Origin: Thalassospira profundimaris | GTDB taxonomy: Bacteria > Pseudomonadota > Alphaproteobacteria > Rhodospirillales > Thalassospiraceae | Reading direction: 5' to 3' | DNA length: 64,000 nt | Assembly (NCBI RefSeq): GCF_003326675.1 | Contig: NZ_JPWF01000004.1 | Span: 248,001-312,000 of the forward strand | Shown: piece after piece, positions 25,044 to 33,658 of the stretch | Position numbering within the stretch: the first letter of the stretch is position 1 | Layout of the letters: each line of letters begins with the position of its first letter | The notes under the pieces: generated by a model | The model's database searches: none | The model's input: the letters and a program-made list of their open reading frames with translations, nothing else | Told to the model about the DNA's origin: nothing | Program-made: the position numbers and the translations under genes

Positions 25044-27098
25044 TCAGAAAGCAAAGGAAATGTGTGCCTTTGCTTCCCAGACATTCAACCCGTTCTGGCC
25101 GATACTGAGATACCCGCCACCTACATCAAAATAGATGCTGTCATCATAGATAAAGCGCATTCCCCCGCGAAGTGATCCTGTCACAGGGGAAGTATCTTCA
25201 TAGGTTAGATTACCAGACAGTATCCGCCCGTCATTCGGCCGCTCAAAGGCGTAATGCAGACCGAGTTCCCCGTATGGCATCCCGATCAGATCGTCGGAAA
25301 GCACCAAGAGCTTGCTTGCTTCACCTGAAATTTCGGCCTCGCCATATCCGAAATGATCCGATCCCACATTGACCTTTACCGGCGTCCCCGAAATTGTCCC
25401 GCTGAGATCATAGTCTTCGACAAAGGTTTCAGCATAAGAAACCCCGAAGCGTGGTCGCAGCGTCCATTCCTCATAACGATACTGCCCATTGATCGCGGTT
25501 GCCGCCGATAGTTGATGGCTTAGATATTCTCCCTCCAGAACCACCACATCGAGATCATTGTTCAGCACCATATAACCAAGCGATCCCTGTACCGCCCATT
25601 CCGGCGACAGGCGATGGGCCACATATGGGCCAACCGACATACCAAATGCCTGCGTCTCCAGACTGCCGTCAAAGCCTTCCGACGTGCTACTTTCAAAGGA
25701 TGCAGAAATACCGGCAACAGTACCTTCGGCAATCTCTTTGTCCGCTCCGGCAAGGAAAGAACCGCTAAAACCTGTACTATCAAGATCGTGACGGCGATCT
25801 CGGGCATACACGCCGCGCGTTTCCGACCAGAAGTTCCATAGCGGTTCATCGATAAATTCACGTCCGGGCGTCAAAGGTACGTCGGACTGCACGCTGATGG
25901 ACGCAACCGTCACCCCTTGATATCCGCCATTGCGAATCAGCTCACAAGGTGCGGTATAAACAAGTCCGTTCTCGGTCCGGTAAAGTTGCCCATCTGTATC
26001 AAGAACTGCACAATTGTCATTGGGCAGGAAGTCCCCGCCATTTTTTGCAAGCTCCGTAGTTGCAACAACTTCGGAAACACCAGGCAAGTTCGGGCTGACA
26101 ATCGTCGGAGGCAATGTATTGCCTCCGACGCCGCCACCAGTGCCGCCCCCTGTTCCACCATTCCCACCGGGTAATGTTCCTATTGGCGGTGTTACCCCCC
26201 CGGGAATTGTCGGCATCACACCTTGCGGTGGAACCGTGCCAATAGGGGGTGTCACACCATTTCCGGTTCCGGGTAAACTTGGCGGCAATGTTGCTATCGG
26301 CGGCGTCACTCCCCCCGGGATTGTTGGCATCACACCTTGCGGTGGAACCGTACCAATGGGGGGTGTTACGCCATTTCCGGTTCCGGGCAAGCCTGGTGGC
26401 AAAGTCGCAATTGGCGGCGTTACGCCCCCCGGGATTGTTGGCATCACACCTTGTGGCGGAACCGTGCCAATGGGGGGTGTTACGCCATTTCCGGTTCCGG
26501 GCAAACTTGGTGGTAATGTCGCAATTGGCGGAGTTGTGCCTTCGGGCAACTGGAAACCGCCAATTGGCGGGCGTCCGGGCATCAGTCCTTCGGGCGGCGG
26601 AAGAATTCCAATTGGTGGAGCAAAGCCGGGAGGCAATCCTGGCATAAGTCCGGTTGGAGGTAAGGTTGCAATCGGAGGTGTTACGCCTCCCGGTAACTCC
26701 GGCATAACAAAATCTGGGAAAAGGTCGCCAATCGGCGGCAGGTTCACACCTCCCTTTTGGTTCTGACTGTCTAGCAAGCAACCGGAACCACTATTGTCAT
26801 AGAGGTGGTGCGTTCCACCATTCCCGGATGAAACCACATCAGAAAGCGTCAGGTGCAATCCGCGACGGGACTGATCCCATGTATCTTTCGTCGTACCATT
26901 GGCGTCCAGACGGAACGTACCGGCACTGGTTCCTGACAACCAGACTGAATTCGTATCACCAGCCGTCTTTCCCAAAAAGATCAACCCGCCACTGGTTCCG
27001 CATTTTGCCGCCTCTGCATCTGAAAATGATGCGGTCGCCAACAACAATCCGAATGCGCAAATTACATACTGACTAACCGTCGCTCCAGTCGAACCCAT
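25044..27098 (-). CDS. Autotransporter with Pro/Gly repeat linker and C-terminal beta-barrel
   Basis: 684 residues from the ATG at 27098 (AGGA upstream); a start at 27203 would add 35 residues lacking signal-peptide character. Signal peptide to about residue 31 (ASFSDAEAA). A short passenger follows with two cysteines. Then comes about 200 residues of Pro/Gly/Thr-rich sequence built on the theme TPPIGTLPP, including three 38-residue repeats. The C-terminal 270-280 residues are a type V autotransporter beta-barrel ending in the outer-membrane signature HISFAF. The rigid repeat stalk may display the N-terminal domain off the cell surface. It is the last gene of a minus-strand block rich in sulfatases. 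Role unknown (adhesion or surface binding possible). Confidence 0.85.
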   Translation of the reverse strand: MGSTGATVSQYVICAFGLLLATASFSDAEAAKCGTSGGLIFLGKTAGDTNSVWLSGTSAGTFRLDANGTTKDTWDQSRRGLHLTLSDVVSSGNGGTHHLYDNSGSGCLLDSQNQKGGVNLPPIGDLFPDFVMPELPGGVTPPIATLPPTGLMPGLPPGFAPPIGILPPPEGLMPGRPPIGGFQLPEGTTPPIATLPPSLPGTGNGVTPPIGTVPPQGVMPTIPGGVTPPIATLPPGLPGTGNGVTPPIGTVPPQGVMPTIPGGVTPPIATLPPSLPGTGNGVTPPIGTVPPQGVMPTIPGGVTPPIGTLPGGNGGTGGGTGGGVGGNTLPPTIVSPNLPGVSEVVATTELAKNGGDFLPNDNCAVLDTDGQLYRTENGLVYTAPCELIRNGGYQGVTVASISVQSDVPLTPGREFIDEPLWNFWSETRGVYARDRRHDLDSTGFSGSFLAGADKEIAEGTVAGISASFESSTSEGFDGSLETQAFGMSVGPYVAHRLSPEWAVQGSLGYMVLNNDLDVVVLEGEYLSHQLSAATAINGQYRYEEWTLRPRFGVSYAETFVEDYDLSGTISGTPVKVNVGSDHFGYGEAEISGEASKLLVLSDDLIGMPYGELGLHYAFERPNDGRILSGNLTYEDTSPVTGSLRGGMRFIYDDSIYFDVGGGYLSIGQNGLNVWEAKAHISFAF
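26207..26548. repeat. Three tandem 114-bp coding repeats in the autotransporter gene
   Basis: Units 26207-26320, 26321-26434 and 26435-26548 are near-identical and in phase (38 codons each). They encode the theme GVTPPIGTVPPQGVMPTIPG plus a second GVTPPIATLPP half. The length is prone to change by recombination, so copy number may vary among strains. It is not CRISPR: there are no unique spacers. Confidence 0.9.
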
Positions 27099-27285
27099 TC
27101 CTGTTTCCCCGTTTTGACACGCCCCCGCATGCCCAGCACTTCTGCTGGCAAAGCCGTAAGTGGTCGCATTTCGACATTCATCAAAAACATGGACCAACAT
27201 CACAGATACAGTTCAGAACAACTTATCCTAGCACAATGAATCCGAAATATATTTTAGAATTATTCAACCAATAATAATCATAAAA

Positions 27286-27319
27286 GATACCGGGCCAAAC
27301 AAATGTCTGGCCCGGTATC
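27286..27319 (-). terminator. Terminator of the alkylsulfatase gene
   Basis: GATACCGGGCCA (27286-27297) pairs perfectly over 12 bp with TGGCCCGGTATC (27308-27319), followed on the minus strand by TTTTAT. Confidence 0.88.
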
Positions 27320-27325
27320 AGGCAA

Positions 27326-29314
27326 TTACATTGCTTCCTTCGGGGTTACGATTGGCCACCAGAATTCGAATGTATCGAGCGTGCTGCGGAACTCGTCGAA
27401 TTTTGCAGCATTGCCTTCAAGTTTCGCTGTTCCGGCATCAACCTGATCTTTGAGTGTTGCTTGTCCCAACATCACAGCGTTGAAATCGTCACGCGCCACA
27501 CTAAGCGAGACATCTGAACGATCAAACGTCGAGCTATAGTAATTCAGCACGCCATTCTCCAAAGCAACGCCATAGGCTTCTTTGGTGTCGGTCAGGGTGA
27601 AGTTCATGAATATCTTCTTGCCTGCTGCACGGTCGCCATTGACATGCACAGCAAGGAAATCAAGGAACATGGTAAGCGGCATCGACTTGATCACATCCGG
27701 TGAAGCCGTGTTGGGGGCTGCGGCCTCGACGATGCCATTGCGAAGTTCCTTGGCACCCGAGAGATAAAAGTTACGCCACGGACCGCTTTCGGCCTGATAG
27801 CCCATCTGTTCAAGAGCATTCGCCAAAAGGTCCTTGGCTTCCTGATTATCAGGTTCGGCCATGACAACCTTATCAAGGACCTGCGCCACCCAACGATAGT
27901 TGCCTGCATCAAAGTCGACTTTGGCCTTTTCGATCACCGCATCGGCACCACCCATATATTCAACAAATTTCGGGCCTGCATCTGCAGGTGGCAATGCATC
28001 CAGACGTGACGGATTGCCATCGAAATAGCCAAGATAGAAATTCCAGACCGCCTTGATGTCATGTTTGACAGAACCATAATACCCGCGAGCAGCCCAATAG
28101 GTTGCAAGCTCGTCGGGGATTTTGATCATTTCGGCCGCTTCTTCCATGTTGTAACCCATATTGGCCAGACGCAGGGTCTGGTCATTCAGGTACTTCATGA
28201 TATCACGCTGCTTTTTAAGGCGTTCGGTGATGTCTTCCTTGCCCCAGACTGGCCAGTGGTGAGGGGCAAACAGAACTTCGGCCTGACCACCCCATATTTC
28301 CAGCGTCTGCTGCAAGTATCCCGACCAGGCCCGCGCATTCCGAACCTTTGCCCCACGCAAGGTATAAAGGTTGTGCAAGGTATGGGTCGCATTCTCGGCG
28401 GTGCAAAGGGCCTTGAGCTCCTTGATATAGAAATGCATTTCCGCCGGGGCTTCGGATCCCGGTGCCATCAGGAACTGATAGGTCAATCCATCCAGTTCAA
28501 GGGTCTGCCCGGTTTTCATGATGATGTCGGTTGGTTCAATCAGGGTTACTTCACCCGTCGAAGTACCCAGACCAAGACCGGTTCCCAACCCGCCTTGCGG
28601 CCCTTTGGCCAGAAGGTTGCCATACATATAGGTGGCGCGACGGCTCATGGCGTTACCGGCAAAGACGTTTTCACTGACGGCTTCTTCTACAAAACCTTCA
28701 GGGGCAACGATATGAACCTTGCCGGATTTGACGTCTGCTTCGTCAACAATGCCCCGAACACCACCGAAATGGTCAACATGGCTATGGGTATAGATTACAC
28801 CGACGACCGGCTTGTTCCCGCGATGTTCCCGATAAAGATCAAGGGCCGCCTTTGCCGTCTCGGCCGAGATCATCGGGTCAACGATTGTGACGCCGGTATC
28901 GCCTTCGATAAAGGTAATCCCCGTCAGATCGGCACTGCGAACCTGATAAATTTGGGGCGTCACTTCAAAAAGTCCGCCCTGAAGCATCAATTGCAACTGA
29001 CGCCACAGGCTTGGATTTACAGAATCCGGTGCCGGTTTATCCTTGGCAAACTGATATTCCGACAAGTCCCAGACGGTTTTGCCGTTTGCATCCTTGATGA
29101 TGCCGTTATCGGGCAACGGTGCGATAAATCCGCGCGCTGCGTCTTCAAAATCATCCATATTGTCGAACGGCAACTGATCGAAAACAGCCTTGTTTGCAGC
29201 CGTTGTGATTGCTGTCGCAGGTTTAGGGTCAGCAGCATAAGCCATGCTGCTGACAAAACAGGACAGGGCGACGCCTGTCATCATGCCAGTCATTACTCTG
29301 AAGTTGCTCTTCAT
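27326..29314 (-). CDS. SdsA-type alkyl sulfatase (metallo-beta-lactamase fold)
   Basis: 662 residues from the ATG at 29314 (CGGAG upstream); an ATG at 29395 adds 27 unlikely residues. Signal peptide to about residue 27 (SMAYAAD), so it is periplasmic. The N-terminal catalytic domain carries THSHVDHFGGVRG (HxHxDH zinc site), and APHHWPVWG lies near its end. A helical dimerisation domain follows, then a C-terminal SCP2-like lipid-binding domain. This matches the Pseudomonas SdsA1/yeast BDS1 family, which hydrolyses primary alkyl sulfates such as SDS by C-O cleavage to alcohol and sulfate. It needs no formylglycine. The 10-bp dyad at 29428-29455 upstream is a candidate operator. Confidence 0.92.
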   Translation of the reverse strand: MKSNFRVMTGMMTGVALSCFVSSMAYAADPKPATAITTAANKAVFDQLPFDNMDDFEDAARGFIAPLPDNGIIKDANGKTVWDLSEYQFAKDKPAPDSVNPSLWRQLQLMLQGGLFEVTPQIYQVRSADLTGITFIEGDTGVTIVDPMISAETAKAALDLYREHRGNKPVVGVIYTHSHVDHFGGVRGIVDEADVKSGKVHIVAPEGFVEEAVSENVFAGNAMSRRATYMYGNLLAKGPQGGLGTGLGLGTSTGEVTLIEPTDIIMKTGQTLELDGLTYQFLMAPGSEAPAEMHFYIKELKALCTAENATHTLHNLYTLRGAKVRNARAWSGYLQQTLEIWGGQAEVLFAPHHWPVWGKEDITERLKKQRDIMKYLNDQTLRLANMGYNMEEAAEMIKIPDELATYWAARGYYGSVKHDIKAVWNFYLGYFDGNPSRLDALPPADAGPKFVEYMGGADAVIEKAKVDFDAGNYRWVAQVLDKVVMAEPDNQEAKDLLANALEQMGYQAESGPWRNFYLSGAKELRNGIVEAAAPNTASPDVIKSMPLTMFLDFLAVHVNGDRAAGKKIFMNFTLTDTKEAYGVALENGVLNYYSSTFDRSDVSLSVARDDFNAVMLGQATLKDQVDAGTAKLEGNAAKFDEFRSTLDTFEFWWPIVTPKEAM

Positions 29315-29427
29315 CACGCCAAACTCCGTTGGTAGTGTCAGAACACCCAGTCGGCAGTTTCTTGACCGTCTTTTTGAACCACTGAGGTTACCCATGGGGC
29401 GTCAAATGCCCCTGCTTTTCACCGCCG

Positions 29428-29455
29428 ATTTTGATGTCACTCCCAACATCAAAAT
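29428..29455. promoter_or_regulatory. Candidate operator ATTTTGATGT-N8-ACATCAAAAT
   Basis: A perfect 10-bp inverted repeat (29428-29437 and 29446-29455), about 115 bp upstream of the alkylsulfatase start. It lies in a 457-bp stretch without an intact gene that also holds an autotransporter remnant. Confidence 0.5.
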
Positions 29456-29583
29456 TCGGAACGGCAAAACCTGGACCTGATCAACAGGTCATGATCATGT
29501 TCCGGGTTTGGCACCTGTGGCGCCACACCCGAACGAAATTCCTCAATCCGGTGCCAATGCAAGACGCACGGGACACTCTGCCG

Positions 29584-29655
29584 TCAAAAAGCAAAGGAAA
29601 TGCGTGCCTTTGCTTCGATGACATCAAGCCCGTTTTGACCAATACTGAGATACCC
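29584..29655 (-). pseudogene. Remnant of an autotransporter beta-barrel C-terminus
   Basis: The minus-strand translation GYLSIGQNGLDVIEAKAR, followed by ISFAF and a stop, is nearly the same as the last 23 residues of the intact autotransporter at 25044 (which has NVWEAKAH in the middle). The match stops abruptly upstream, and no barrel or signal peptide frame continues through 29655-29771. This is therefore a decayed copy, or the broken end of a duplicated autotransporter gene, left between the alkylsulfatase and the MetA-like gene. Confidence 0.75.
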
Positions 29656-29771
29656 CGCCCATCAGATACCGATAAAAAAGATGATCGCTGCACGTCAAAA
29701 TCCCCCGATTTTCGATGTCCGCTATCTCTTGCCTGTGATCAGATCCCTCGTCCCGATCGTTAAATTCGGCC

Positions 29772-30590
29772 CTACTTTGGAAACAAGAACCTCAGGACAA
29801 GCCGCGCGCCCCAACCATCCGGCCCTGCATCAGGACCATCCATCCAGTAACGGATACCTGCCCCCAAACTGATTTTCTGACCACCGACATCGACCAGTTT
29901 CGAGACAATGCCATTGACCGGCACCGACCATTGTTCGCCGTTCCAGTCATAGGTGCTTTCAGTATTCAGCGCGAAGGTCCAGGCGTCCGGCGTGGTGTAA
30001 TTGATAAAGGGCTGCAAGAAGGTGGCATTGGTCGCCGATGCCACCAATCCGTTATCAGCGCCCCAGACATGATTGCCCAAAAGCCCGACCGTCCAGCCAT
30101 CTTTCATAAACAGGCTAACCGCGGTTGGACCTGCCCCCCATTGATCCAGACCAAGACTGTTATCCGATGCGGTCGGCAACAGGAAAACCGGCCCCACCCC
30201 CCAGACCAGACCACCCGGGCCCGGTTCGGCCGGTGACAGGAACAGGCTTTGGACCGTATCACCAATCCCGGTATCCGTACCGCTATTGCCGCTGACATCA
30301 TTTTGATGAACAACCGGCAAAATCGTACGTGAAATCAGGTTCCAGTCTTCAGTAAGACTGATCGGTAAAACCGGCTGCACATTAACGTAATATTTGCTAC
30401 CATCCTTGGAACCGAAACCATGATCATAGTTTGCCTGAAACGGCACACTGATCAAATTGGCCACCGGGTTGGAAAGCTGCTTGGCTAGGTCGGCATCGCC
30501 TTCCTGTGCACGCGCCAAATCAGAAGACAGCACAACAATCGCACAAACCGCCAGTGTCAGGATTGGCTGTATCCTTGGCAAATCAGGCAT
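29772..30590 (-). CDS. Outer-membrane protein of the MetA-pathway / neuromedin-U-like type
   Basis: 272 residues. Signal peptide to about residue 29 (SDLARAQE), then a region rich in alternating aromatic/polar beta-strand sequence: ANLISVPFQANYDHGFG, YYVNVQPVLPISLTEDWNLI, GIGDTVQSLFLSP. It ends GARLVLRFLFPK, a typical outer-membrane C-terminus with a terminal aromatic nearby. This pattern is that of the Phenol_MetA_deg/'transporter' family, whose members accompany degradation gene sets and may form channels for hydrophobic substrates. It lies 52 bp downstream of the FGE gene on the same strand and so probably completes a sulfatase-FGE-porin operon. Confidence 0.75.
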   Translation of the reverse strand: MPDLPRIQPILTLAVCAIVVLSSDLARAQEGDADLAKQLSNPVANLISVPFQANYDHGFGSKDGSKYYVNVQPVLPISLTEDWNLISRTILPVVHQNDVSGNSGTDTGIGDTVQSLFLSPAEPGPGGLVWGVGPVFLLPTASDNSLGLDQWGAGPTAVSLFMKDGWTVGLLGNHVWGADNGLVASATNATFLQPFINYTTPDAWTFALNTESTYDWNGEQWSVPVNGIVSKLVDVGGQKISLGAGIRYWMDGPDAGPDGWGARLVLRFLFPK

Positions 30591-30642
30591 GGCTGTCTCC
30601 TTTGATTGGTCTGACAGGGCCCCCGCAAGGACGCCGTTTTAT

Positions 30643-31662
30643 TCAGTTCACATCGCGTGCAATTCTAAATCCGATATGGTTTGACCCGATCTTGCTTTCC
30701 GATGGTTGCCGGGCTGCCGGGCGATAGCGCAGACAGAAATTCGGCGCACATAACCAAGACCCGCCCTTGACCACGGTCATGGGCCCAACCGTCGGATTGG
30801 CAAATCGAGCTGCCATGATCATTGGCGGACCATCGGGATCGATCTGATCGGTTTCAGGATGACCGGGCACCCACCAATCCGAAACATGTTCCCAAACATT
30901 CCCGGCCATATCAAAAAGCCCATAGCCGTTTGCGGCGAAACTGGCGACCGGGGCGGTCCCGTGATAGCCATCCGACTTCAAATCGGTTTGCGGGAACGTC
31001 CCCTGCCAGCTATTGGCTTTCCAACCTTCAAGCGGGTCATAAGTATCGCCCCAGACATAATCCTTGCCTTCAAGCCCGCCGCGTGCGGCGAATTCCCATT
31101 CTGCTTCGGTCAAAAGACGCCCGCCGGCCCATTTGGCATAGGCCCGTGCGTCTTCGATTGAAACCTGCACCACCGGATGGTTTTCAAGCCCGTCAATCGA
31201 ACTTTGCGGGCCCGCCGGATGACGCCAGTCCGCACCGGCGACATATGTCCACCAGTTGCGCAAATCACCCATATCAACAGCCCCCTCCGGCTGGGCAAAG
31301 ACCATCGATCCGGCTTTTAGAAGTTCATCGGGAATGCCGGGATATTTCGCCGGATCAAGGGGCCGTTCAACCGACGTGATATAGCCGGTTTCCTTCACAA
31401 AAGCGGAAAATTGCGCATTGGTAATTTCGGTCTTGCTGATCGCAAAGGGCGATACGGTTACCTTATGGACCGATATTTCTTCGCGGTAATGACGGATATC
31501 ACCCATCATGAAAGTCCCGCCAGCCAGATCGACAAATTCCGGCATCGGTTTATCGGCGGCCATTGCCACTATTGAGGTAAACTGCACGGCAATCATCGCG
31601 GGAACTGCCCGGCCCAAAAGGCCGAGCGTCCCAAATTTTATCCGTATGCCCACGTTATTCAT
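30643..31662 (-). CDS. Formylglycine-generating enzyme (sulfatase-modifying factor), exported
   Basis: 339 residues from the ATG at 31662. It overlaps the end of the arylsulfatase gene by eight bases, so translation is coupled. A hydrophobic export segment (about residues 10-36, ending VAMAAD) precedes the FGE-sulfatase domain ([46 protein letters not shown]). The C-terminal active site [20 protein letters not shown] has both cysteines (C305, C310) with the same spacing as C336/C341 of human SUMF1. It converts the sulfatase active-site cysteine to C-alpha-formylglycine. An export signal is unusual because well-studied prokaryotic enzymes act in the cytosol; here maturation may occur in the periplasm. 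Confidence 0.88.
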   Translation of the reverse strand: MNNVGIRIKFGTLGLLGRAVPAMIAVQFTSIVAMAADKPMPEFVDLAGGTFMMGDIRHYREEISVHKVTVSPFAISKTEITNAQFSAFVKETGYITSVERPLDPAKYPGIPDELLKAGSMVFAQPEGAVDMGDLRNWWTYVAGADWRHPAGPQSSIDGLENHPVVQVSIEDARAYAKWAGGRLLTEAEWEFAARGGLEGKDYVWGDTYDPLEGWKANSWQGTFPQTDLKSDGYHGTAPVASFAANGYGLFDMAGNVWEHVSDWWVPGHPETDQIDPDGPPMIMAARFANPTVGPMTVVKGGSWLCAPNFCLRYRPAARQPSESKIGSNHIGFRIARDVN

Positions 31663-33250
31663 GTCCCTTTTGAAGGAATTCTTCGACCATATTTGACATG
31701 TCAAACGTAGCCCCACCCTGAACCGGGGGATATTTGGCCAGGGTCTGAAGATGTTCGTTGATCATCACGCCCAACGGCTGCATCAGCCAGGAAACCTTTT
31801 GGGCAAGGTGACCATAAGAATCAATGCTGTCATAACTTTCGAACGGATCCATTCGAAGGTTGAACATCTTCGGGAAGTTCCGCGGCGTCATATTGTCGTA
31901 GTAGTCTTCCTTGGTCGCAAAATGCATTTTCCACGGACCGACACGCACCGCTGTCAGCTGGCTTTCGAAGTAATAGAAGATGTGATTTCGCGCCGATTTA
32001 TTGGTTTCGCCTTCCCAGTAAGGCAGGTTGTTCACCCCGTCGATATACTGGTTCTTTTCTTCCATCACGCGCTTGGGTGCATCTTCAATCCCGGCCGCGG
32101 CAGCAAGGGATGTGAACATATCCTGATGCCCCTGAATACCATTCAGTGTTTTGCCCGACTGCAAATGCCCCGGCCAGCGGATCATGGACGGCACGCGCAC
32201 ACCGCCTTCATAGGTGGTCATTTTCTCGCCGCGGAACGGCGTGGTTGCGCCATGCGGCCAGGATGCATGTTCCGGACCATTGTCGGTCGAATACCAGACG
32301 ATGGTATTGTCAGCCAAACCTTGCTGTTCCAGCCAGTCAAGCACCATGCCGATGTCATGGTCATGTTGGAGCATACCGCTGCCATGATAGTCGGCCTCGG
32401 ATGTATATTCCTCGGCCGCATAACGCCATTTGTCATCAAGACGGGTATAAAGATGCATACGGCTGGTATTAAGCCAGACAAAGAACGGCTCTTTGGCATC
32501 CTTTGCCGCCGTCATGAAGTTCATGGCAGCCGGGATGACCTCGGCGCTGTCAAATTCCTTCATGCGTTCCTGGGTCAGCGGACCGGTATCTTCGATCATT
32601 TGTTTGCCGACACGGCCAAAGCGCGGATCAACCGTGCTGTTGTCATCTTTGGTGGCAAAGCTGTGCAAGACGCCGCGCGTACCGAAACGTTTGTCATATT
32701 CTTCAAGCGAACCGGCATATTCTTTGGCAAAGCGCTGATAATCGCGCTGTTCGGCTTCTTCCTGCGTGTTCAGGTGATAAAGATTGCCAAAGAACTCGTC
32801 AAAACCATGCACCGTCGGCAAATGCTCGTTGCGATCACCCAGATGGTTTTTGCCAAACTGGCCGGTGCGATAGCCTTCTTCCTTTAAAAGTTCGGCCAGC
32901 GTCGGGGATTCTTTTTGCAGACCAAGTGCCGCACCCGGCTGCCCGACCGTGGTCATGCCCGAACGGATCGGATATTGCCCGGTGATAAAGGCCGCGCGCC
33001 CCGCCGTACAGCTTGGCTGCGCGTAATGGTCGGTAAATCTGATGCCTTCATTGGCAACACGGTCAATATTGGGCGTGGTATAGCCCATCGTACCAAGCCC
33101 ATAGGCAGATACGTTCTGCCATCCAATATCATCGCCCCAGATCACAAGAATATTGGGGCGCTCGGCTGTTGAATTGTCCTGTGCTGCAACGGCAGATGCC
33201 ATTCCAGCAACCGAACAGGTCAATAATGCAGTGAATAGAAATCGCTTCAT
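31655..33250 (-). CDS. Periplasmic arylsulfatase (formylglycine-dependent, type I)
   Basis: 531 residues from the ATG at 33250 (AAGGAGCAGACG upstream). Signal peptide to about residue 23 (ASAVAAQ). The sulfatase core starts [14 protein letters not shown], with metal-binding aspartates, and has the modification motif CTAGR with C81 as the formylglycine precursor. This is a permissible CxAxR version of CxPxR. Other landmarks are GKNHLGD, the second-half metal motif [12 protein letters not shown], and [10 protein letters not shown]. It cleaves sulfate esters, possibly of aromatic or carbohydrate substrates; specificity is unknown. The cognate FGE begins within its last codons. Confidence 0.92.
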   Translation of the reverse strand: MKRFLFTALLTCSVAGMASAVAAQDNSTAERPNILVIWGDDIGWQNVSAYGLGTMGYTTPNIDRVANEGIRFTDHYAQPSCTAGRAAFITGQYPIRSGMTTVGQPGAALGLQKESPTLAELLKEEGYRTGQFGKNHLGDRNEHLPTVHGFDEFFGNLYHLNTQEEAEQRDYQRFAKEYAGSLEEYDKRFGTRGVLHSFATKDDNSTVDPRFGRVGKQMIEDTGPLTQERMKEFDSAEVIPAAMNFMTAAKDAKEPFFVWLNTSRMHLYTRLDDKWRYAAEEYTSEADYHGSGMLQHDHDIGMVLDWLEQQGLADNTIVWYSTDNGPEHASWPHGATTPFRGEKMTTYEGGVRVPSMIRWPGHLQSGKTLNGIQGHQDMFTSLAAAAGIEDAPKRVMEEKNQYIDGVNNLPYWEGETNKSARNHIFYYFESQLTAVRVGPWKMHFATKEDYYDNMTPRNFPKMFNLRMDPFESYDSIDSYGHLAQKVSWLMQPLGVMINEHLQTLAKYPPVQGGATFDMSNMVEEFLQKGHE

Positions 33251-33658
33251 CGTCTGCTCCTTGTATCCGGGCATGTGCAAAGCACAGAAAGGACCACATC
33301 CCTAACCCGCCCCGGCAAATGACGGGGCAGTTCTTTGGTTTTCCTTCAGGAACAGAACGGCCATAACGACGACAAGGAAGATTGGCGTCAAACGGTGACG
33401 TCAGAAAATTCGATTATGCCTCTGGACTGTGTCCATTTCCTGTGGAGCGTTTTTTTATGGTTCACCCATAATACCGCACAACCACCTGAAATTGAACAAA
33501 ATAAGAAACGAACGCCCTTAAGACACATACCGGTCATAAAAATGCCGGCCCCCGAAAACGGGGACCGGCCAAGCCGCACTCGAGCGGGAAAAAGCTCGCG
33601 GGGTCGGGGGATGAGTGTGCGGCCTGTTTCTGTGTCTGTGTCACGTACCCTTTATCGA
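33251..33658. other. 408-bp intergenic region between the arylsulfatase and emrB-like genes
   Basis: Holds the arylsulfatase promoter side, the EmrAB terminator (33544-33569) and a second nested hairpin (GCCGCAC 33573-33579 with GTGCGGC 33617-33623, enclosing CGAGC/GCTCG). No credible coding frame was found. Confidence 0.6.
33544..33569 (-). terminator. Terminator of the EmrAB-type operon
   Basis: GCCGG/CCGGC plus CCCCG/CGGGG arms with one internal mismatch and an AAAA loop. ATTTTTAT follows on the minus strand. Confidence 0.75.

Noticed and set aside
26014..26766. Pro/Gly-rich plus-strand frame looking like a repeat protein
   Set aside because: The tandem 114-bp units leave several frames open. 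Only the minus-strand frame has a signal peptide and a beta-barrel.
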